Assembly: GCF_004167665.1 (NCBI RefSeq)
Contig: NZ_SEWE01000010.1
Coordinates: 58,709 to 122,708 of the forward strand
Origin: Hymenobacter persicinus
Lineage (GTDB): Bacteria; Bacteroidota; Bacteroidia; Cytophagales; Hymenobacteraceae
Reading direction: 5' to 3'
DNA: 64,000 nucleotides
The notes under the pieces were generated by a model that was not told the DNA's origin, did not search any database, and saw only the letters and a program-made list of their open reading frames with translations. Shown one piece after another: positions 60,310 through 64,000 of the stretch (position 1 is its first letter; the number at the start of each line of letters is the position of its first letter). The translations under genes and the position numbers were made by a program.

Positions 60310-61728
60310 ATGAAACTACGCCTTACCCTCGCCCTGCTGCTGCCCGCCTGGGCCGGCTTGGCCCAAACCAGCCTCACCATCAACGGGGCCACGCTCACGG
60401 TGGGCGCCGGGGCCACCCTTTACGTGGCTGGCTCGGCACAGAGCAACGCCGGGGGCACGCTCACCAACGCGGGCACCGTGCAGCTCACCGGCGACCTGAC
60501 CAACGCGGGCACGCTGGCATCCAGCGGCAGGCTGCTGTTCAGCGGCACCACCAACCAGACCTTCACCCCCGGCGCGGCCACCGTGGCTACGCTCGTGCTC
60601 AACAATACCGGGGCCACCGGGCAACGCACCCTGAGCCTGCCCACCGACCTGACCGTAAGCACGGCCCTGACCCTTCAAAGCGGCCTGCTGCGCACCGACC
60701 CCACCGCCACCCTAACCCTGCCCAACGGGGCCACCCTCAGCGGGGAGGGTCCCGGCCAGTACGTGCAGGGCAACCTGCGCATCGTGCGCGCGGCCGGCAG
60801 CGGGATGCTCGACTTCGGCCACGGCCTGAGCCTGGACCGCACCAGTCTGGGCCAGGTGACGGCCACCCGCTCGGCTGGCCTGCTGCTCGACAACGTGAGC
60901 CGCACGGCCCTGCCCAACGCGGCCGGCAAGAGCATCGACCGGATCTGGACCGTTGAAACCACCACTGCTCCGGCGGCCCCCGTGCCCATCACCCTGCAGT
61001 GGCCCGCTGACGATGACAATGGCCTGACCAGCTTCACGCCCGCCCAGGCCTGGCGAGCCCCGCTTATCGGGGGTACAGCCTGGACTGCCGTGGGCAGTGC
61101 GCAGAATGCCACAGTCAGCGGCAACAACCGTAGCTTCTCCTTCACCACCGCCGTGCTGGGCCGCCTAACCGTGAGTAGTGCCTCGACCGCCCCGCTGCCC
61201 GTGGTGCTGGCGCGCTTCACGGCTCAGGCCCAGGGTGCCGCCGCGCTGCTGCGCTGGGCCACGGCCTCCGAGCTGCACAACGACCGGTTTGAGGTAGAGG
61301 CCAGCGCCGACGGCCGCACGTTCCAGCGCATTGGCACGGTGGCGGGCGCGGGCAGCAGCCAGACGGAGCACAACTATCAACTGGTGGACCCAGCCATTGC
61401 CCGCTACGGCGCCCATTTCGTGTACTACCGCCTGCGCCAGGTTGATACCGATGGCACCGACTACTACTCGCCGGTGCGCACCGTGGCCGTGACCGGCAGC
61501 GAAGCCGGGTTGGCCCTATTCCCAAATCCGACCGCCACCAGGGCCACTACCCTCACGGGCGCGCAGCCCGGCACGGTGGTGACGGTGTTTGATGCGCTGG
61601 GCCGCCAAGTGCTGGCCGCCACCGCTGACGCTACGGGCACGGCCGCACTAACGCTGCCGTACGGAGTAGCAACGGGTGTGTACCTGGTCCGCCTGGGCAG
61701 TAAGGCCTTGCGATTAGCGGTAGAATAG
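60310..61728 (+). CDS. T9SS type A sorting domain-containing surface protein
   Basis: 472 residues. Signal peptide MKLRLTLALLLPAWAGLAQ. A repeated, beta-rich N-terminal part (TLYVAGSAQSNAGGTLTNAG and onward) is of the right-handed beta-helix-like kind seen in adhesins. Around residues 300-390 a fibronectin/T9SS-linker-like segment has VVLARFTAQAQGAAALLRWATA, RLRQVDTDGTDYYSPVRTV. The C-terminal ~75 residues (GLALFPNPTATRATTLTGAQ, DALGRQVLAAT, GVYLVRL) form the type A sorting signal that leads to export by T9SS and removal on the cell surface. It is 65 bases downstream of the S74 gene and possibly co-transcribed with it. Confidence 0.92.
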   Translation: MKLRLTLALLLPAWAGLAQTSLTINGATLTVGAGATLYVAGSAQSNAGGTLTNAGTVQLTGDLTNAGTLASSGRLLFSGTTNQTFTPGAATVATLVLNNTGATGQRTLSLPTDLTVSTALTLQSGLLRTDPTATLTLPNGATLSGEGPGQYVQGNLRIVRAAGSGMLDFGHGLSLDRTSLGQVTATRSAGLLLDNVSRTALPNAAGKSIDRIWTVETTTAPAAPVPITLQWPADDDNGLTSFTPAQAWRAPLIGGTAWTAVGSAQNATVSGNNRSFSFTTAVLGRLTVSSASTAPLPVVLARFTAQAQGAAALLRWATASELHNDRFEVEASADGRTFQRIGTVAGAGSSQTEHNYQLVDPAIARYGAHFVYYRLRQVDTDGTDYYSPVRTVAVTGSEAGLALFPNPTATRATTLTGAQPGTVVTVFDALGRQVLAATADATGTAALTLPYGVATGVYLVRLGSKALRLAVE

Positions 61729-61865
61729 CTGGTGGAAAGCTAAGAAAATGGGCCGCGCACGTTGCGGAAAGGGGGAGCAAGCCTGTGCGGACGTGCAAGC
61801 ATCTGGCCGCATCTGCGCAAGGACAGACGCTAAGGGAAGACGCGGCCAAGCTTAGCGTAAGGTTT

Positions 61866-62022
61866 ATCCCCTCGCTGCTGTAAGAAGGCCAATCTGGACC
61901 TCAAAAGTGCCCCGGCAGATACCGCGCTGCTCCTGATGACCTACGTGCACGATGAGGCGTATCGGCGGCGCATCCTGGTGCAGGAGTTATGTGTTTGGCT
62001 GAACAGACACAAAGCGGGGTGA
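61866..62022 (+). pseudogene. Coding-like fragment, possible transposase remnant
   Basis: Frame with natural composition: ANLDLKSAPADTALLLMTYV then HDEAYRRRILVQELCVWLNR. Only an internal ATG (61936) could start it, giving 28 residues. Transposase origin is a guess. Confidence 0.25.
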
Positions 62023-62127
62023 AAAGCCCAATAAATAATTTCAGGCTAGGAGGGGACAATCGTAGATAAAACTAGGCAGCCCGAGATATAAGCGGCTGAA
62101 ATTTGGCTACTATTCGTCCCGGAAAAA

Positions 62128-62166
62128 GAAAAAGCCCTTGTAAGTGCTTGACTTACAAGGGCTTTA
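62128..62166 (-). terminator. Intrinsic terminator of the tRNA-Asp gene
   Basis: Stem AAAGCCCTTGTAAGT / ACTTACAAGGGCTTT, loop GCTTG, T run (CTTTTTC) on the minus strand. The hairpin begins 14 bases past the tRNA 3-prime end. Confidence 0.88.
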
Positions 62167-62167
62167 C

Positions 62168-62280
62168 TCGCATTGCTGCGGTCCGGACGGGACTCGAACC
62201 CGCGACCTCCGCCGTGACAGGGCGGCATTCTAACCAACTGAACTACCGAACCAGGGTACGCTAAGCAGAAAGCCAGTTGC
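62168..62280. repeat. Copy 1 of a tRNA-Asp-containing direct repeat
   Basis: 113 bases are identical to 63888-64000, where the window ends. The repeat contains the tRNA-Asp gene and 28 bases of upstream leader; 12 bases lie downstream of the tRNA. The true end on the right is beyond the window. Confidence 0.9.
62179..62252 (-). tRNA. tRNA-Asp (GTC)
   Basis: Acceptor stem GGTTCGG / CCGGACC, D loop with AGTTGGTTAGA, anticodon loop CTGTCAC with anticodon GTC on a GCCGC/GCGGC-type stem, T loop GGTTCGAACC. Discriminator G73 (expected for tRNA-Asp); no CCA encoded. Confidence 0.95.
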
Positions 62281-62297
62281 TTTCCGTTATTGTGATG

Positions 62298-62328
62298 CAA
62301 AAGTAGATGACTAAATCGGACTAACCAA
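62298..62328 (-). promoter_or_regulatory. Canonical Bacteroidota promoter of tRNA-Asp
   Basis: On the minus strand: TTG (62328-62326), 20 bases, TACTTTTG (62305-62298). The spacing and both boxes fit the consensus. It lies about 45 bases ahead of the mature tRNA 5-prime end, consistent with a short precursor leader. Confidence 0.75.
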
Positions 62329-62430
62329 GCTAAAATCTCGGCAAAGCCGGATTTAAATGCCGGTTCAGCTGTAGTCAGGTGGAAATTAAGGGTATAGAAA
62401 GCAATATTTTTTTCGGGGCGGCGCCGAAAA

Positions 62431-62477
62431 TGTCATCCGGAGCGCAGTAGTGCCGGTAAGTGGCGTTCAGGATGAGG
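62431..62477. repeat. Inverted repeat of the GTCATCC-GGATGA type
   Basis: TGTCATCCGGAGCGCAG and GGCGTTCAGGATGAG pair imperfectly. The words TGTCATCC and CATCCTGAACGCC resemble interspersed repeats known from several bacterial genomes. Confidence 0.4.
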
Positions 62478-62549
62478 TAAGCCGGAAGTGCCGGGCTATG
62501 CTAGAGTGGGCGCGCGACGTGGGCATTCCACTCTTGCCCAGCGACGGCC

Positions 62550-62807
62550 TTAAGAGGCCTCGGGTCCGAAGCTCTCGTGTTGCGACGGCCGCAGAATGTT
62601 CACGACTGTAAAGGGTTGTACCGCCCGATAGATCATGCCCCGGTGGGACTCGGAATTGAAGTACTTGTCCCAGCGAAAGTGGCGCAACTCAACGTGGTAG
62701 CGCGCGGCAATGGCCTGTAGCAAGGTTAAAGTATCCCTCGCGGAAAGCAGTAGTAGGGAAGAACCGCACGAGTTTTCAGGCGCTGGGAATACCGGATGAT
62801 GTGTTAA
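62550..62807 (-). pseudogene. C-terminal-like fragment of a lost gene
   Basis: Frame open from just after a TGA, with no usable start, to TAA at 62552-62550. Product has natural composition: LLSARDTLTLLQAIAARYHV, then ELRHFRWDKYFNSESHRGMI and YRAVQPFTVVNILRPSQHE. Family unknown. Confidence 0.4.
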
Positions 62808-62899
62808 TCAATTGCTGCCCAGAGAGCAAGCCAGTGACGGGCCACACGGGTGCAGGATAAATCAGCCAAAGCAGACTAGTTGCAGTCCGTGGCGAGGCT

Positions 62900-63718
62900 T
62901 CAGTGAAAAAAAGGAACCTGGACCCGCCATACGCGGGCCACGGCTTTTCCCTCGTCGTCGAGAGAAGGTGAGAATGGTGGTAGGGACTGTATTACGCGCA
63001 CGGCTTCCTCGTCGTAGCCCGGCCCTAAACCGTAAACCACGTGGGGGAGGGTAATGCGGCCGTCCCTTTCCAGGATAAATTCTACCTCCACAACCGCGTC
63101 CTGCGGCAGGGGCTTCGCCTGAGGCCGGGTTAGGGTCTTCATCTGGTCATGCAGCGCCACCGGCCCACCCGGGAAGGCGGGGTCAGATAGGTAAAGCTTT
63201 TCAATGTCGGGGCGGTGCTTGACTTGCACCTCGAATGAGTCGATGGCTGCGCGCTGCCAGCCGCTGCGGTCATATTCTACGGAGGATTGGCGGAAGCTCT
63301 GCATTAAGTCGTCTTGGTGGTCCGTCAAATACCAATAAATCCCTAATCCGCTAAAGGTCAGTAAGGCTCCGGCCCCGAAGCAGAGTGCTGCCAAGCGCCG
63401 GGACGGTTGGCTGACCAAGAGGAGCAACGCCATGATATCCGCAAGGAGCACAAGGGTAATAGGGTGCTCATGCGCCCAGGGCCAAGCGCTGCTGCTAGGG
63501 GCGTGGGCCGACGGGGTGTCCGATGAGAGGACAAGTATCATGAAGTAAAGTGCGAACGTAAACGCCCCGGCGAGCAAAACCAGCCCGCCCAGTCGCACGA
63601 TGCGTGTCCGTCCCGTGAACCCCTCCAAGTGGCTCCATTTCCAAAATCGGGTACCCAGCAGGGCCAGAGCCAGAGGTGGCCCAAAAACAACGAGAAGTAG
63701 TCCAAGGGCGAAGCTCAT
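62900..63718 (-). CDS. Membrane protein with TonB-like C-terminal domain
   Basis: 272 residues from MSFALGLLLVVFGPPLALAL (ATG at 63718; a longer start at 63793 adds 25 residues without features). About four transmembrane segments (2-22, 45-65, 78-100, 110-132), then a periplasmic region. Residues ~200-272 look like TonB_C: VVEVEFILERDGRITLPHVV, YDEEAVRVIQSLPPFSPSL and a final beta strand VARVWRVQVPF. TonB C-terminal domains contact outer-membrane receptors, but here a multi-spanning anchor replaces the usual single helix. It may be a signalling or energy-transducing variant. The gene lies between the two tRNA-Asp copies. Confidence 0.75.
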   Translation of the reverse strand: MSFALGLLLVVFGPPLALALLGTRFWKWSHLEGFTGRTRIVRLGGLVLLAGAFTFALYFMILVLSSDTPSAHAPSSSAWPWAHEHPITLVLLADIMALLLLVSQPSRRLAALCFGAGALLTFSGLGIYWYLTDHQDDLMQSFRQSSVEYDRSGWQRAAIDSFEVQVKHRPDIEKLYLSDPAFPGGPVALHDQMKTLTRPQAKPLPQDAVVEVEFILERDGRITLPHVVYGLGPGYDEEAVRVIQSLPPFSPSLDDEGKAVARVWRVQVPFFH

Positions 63719-63849
63719 AGATAAAAACCAGCTGTTGACAGGAATAAATGTCCTCCCGGTAAGAAGAGCATAGCAATGGCTAGCCGGCAGCATACCAACT
63801 GTTTTCGGAGGCTAAATTCGCCAGGCCGCCGGTTGAACCAGCGCCAAAA

Positions 63850-63886
63850 AGAAAAAGCCCCTTAGCGTTAAACTAAGGGGCTTTTC
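63850..63886 (-). terminator. Intrinsic terminator of the second tRNA-Asp
   Basis: Stem AAAAGCCCCTTAG / CTAAGGGGCTTTT, 7-base loop. On the minus strand it is followed by TTCTTTTT-type sequence. The stem sequence differs from that of copy 1, so the direct repeat stops just short of it. Confidence 0.85.
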
Positions 63887-63887
63887 T

Positions 63888-64000
63888 TCGCATTGCTGCG
63901 GTCCGGACGGGACTCGAACCCGCGACCTCCGCCGTGACAGGGCGGCATTCTAACCAACTGAACTACCGAACCAGGGTACGCTAAGCAGAAAGCCAGTTGC
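63888..64000. repeat. Copy 2 of the tRNA-Asp direct repeat (runs off the window)
   Basis: Identical base for base to 62168-62280, offset exactly 1720. Confidence 0.9.
63899..63972 (-). tRNA. tRNA-Asp (GTC), second copy
   Basis: Same mature sequence as 62179-62252, anticodon GTC, G73, no encoded CCA. Its promoter lies outside the window. Confidence 0.95.

Larger units (their letters stand above)
61729..62178. other. Spacer with a plus-strand gene fragment
   Basis: 450 bases. A protein-like frame runs from about 61866 to TGA at 62020-62022 with segment LLLMTYVHDEAYRRRILVQE. It lacks a good start and I cannot assign it with confidence, though it recalls a transposase-like fragment. The rest shows only the tRNA terminator. 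Confidence 0.35.
62253..62899. other. Spacer between a tRNA-Asp and a TonB-like gene, with debris
   Basis: 647 bases. The tRNA promoter (62298-62328), a GTCATCCGGAGCGC...GCGTTCAGGATGA interspersed-type inverted repeat (62431-62477) and a coding-like minus-strand fragment (62550-62807). No intact gene. Confidence 0.6.

Overview
The window looks like a chromosomal segment of a GC-rich member of the Bacteroidota, most likely Hymenobacter or a close relative (order Cytophagales). Signs of this are a type IX secretion sorting domain, an S46 dipeptidyl-peptidase, DUF1571 and DUF3127 proteins, a GldL-like small membrane protein, promoters of the form TTG-N20-TAnnTTTG, and a general lack of Shine-Dalgarno sequences. 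No rRNA, CRISPR array, intact insertion sequence or prophage is visible. Genus assignment is inference from gene content.

Layout. 1-9060: a DUF4112 fragment, an aldo/keto reductase, then a cluster about ions and osmotic state: a diadenylate-cyclase-type (DAC/DisA_N) protein, a cation:proton antiporter, a CBS-containing ClC protein and an MscS channel. 9151-20873: small membrane and zinc-ribbon proteins, an AT-hook-like peptide, a yeast-type cytosine deaminase, and an AddAB-like helicase-nuclease pair split by a rhomboid protease and a Tet-like MFS pump. 21010-24661: a membrane protein, a thioesterase, and a cold-shock neighbourhood (Csp plus a DEAD-box helicase with a Gly/Tyr/Arg-rich tail). 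24769-38616: mostly metabolic and envelope genes, including a mitochondrial-type 2,4-dienoyl-CoA reductase, a glycosyltransferase, a secreted amidohydrolase, a DPP11-type S46 peptidase, a YkvA protein, a DinB protein, a 38-residue lysine-rich protein missed by ordinary length cut-offs, and a Schlafen AlbA_2 protein. 38783-45295: an OB-like DUF3127 protein with an SSB-like acidic tail, a convergent isoaspartyl peptidase/cyanophycinase pair, an M1 aminopeptidase and an L,D-transpeptidase lipoprotein.

45296-47102 is an AT-richer accessory stretch with an XRE regulator surrounded by repeated ATGTAAAY palindromes and gene debris. 47103-56664 returns to ordinary genes: a probably leaderless lipoprotein, RhlE, a NUDIX hydrolase, and a five-gene forward run (metallophosphoesterase, glycosyltransferase, GH1 glycosidase, GNAT, ADP-ribosylglycohydrolase). 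56665-64000 is again accessory: doubtful ORFs, a bPH-like membrane protein that may be frameshifted, an S74 intramolecular-chaperone protein next to a T9SS cargo protein, gene fragments, and two identical tRNA-Asp genes 1720 bp apart in a perfect direct repeat that reaches the window edge.

The most unusual signals are non-coding. Two convergent gene pairs are bridged by inverted arrays of 7- or 8-base tandem repeats that run up to or into the stop codons, one of them nested with CATTGCGAG-type interspersed repeats and a terminator. There are also a 28-bp hairpin without a T-tract and the operator-like palindromes around the XRE gene. All calls rest on reading the sequence and on recalled family motifs; no database search was run.
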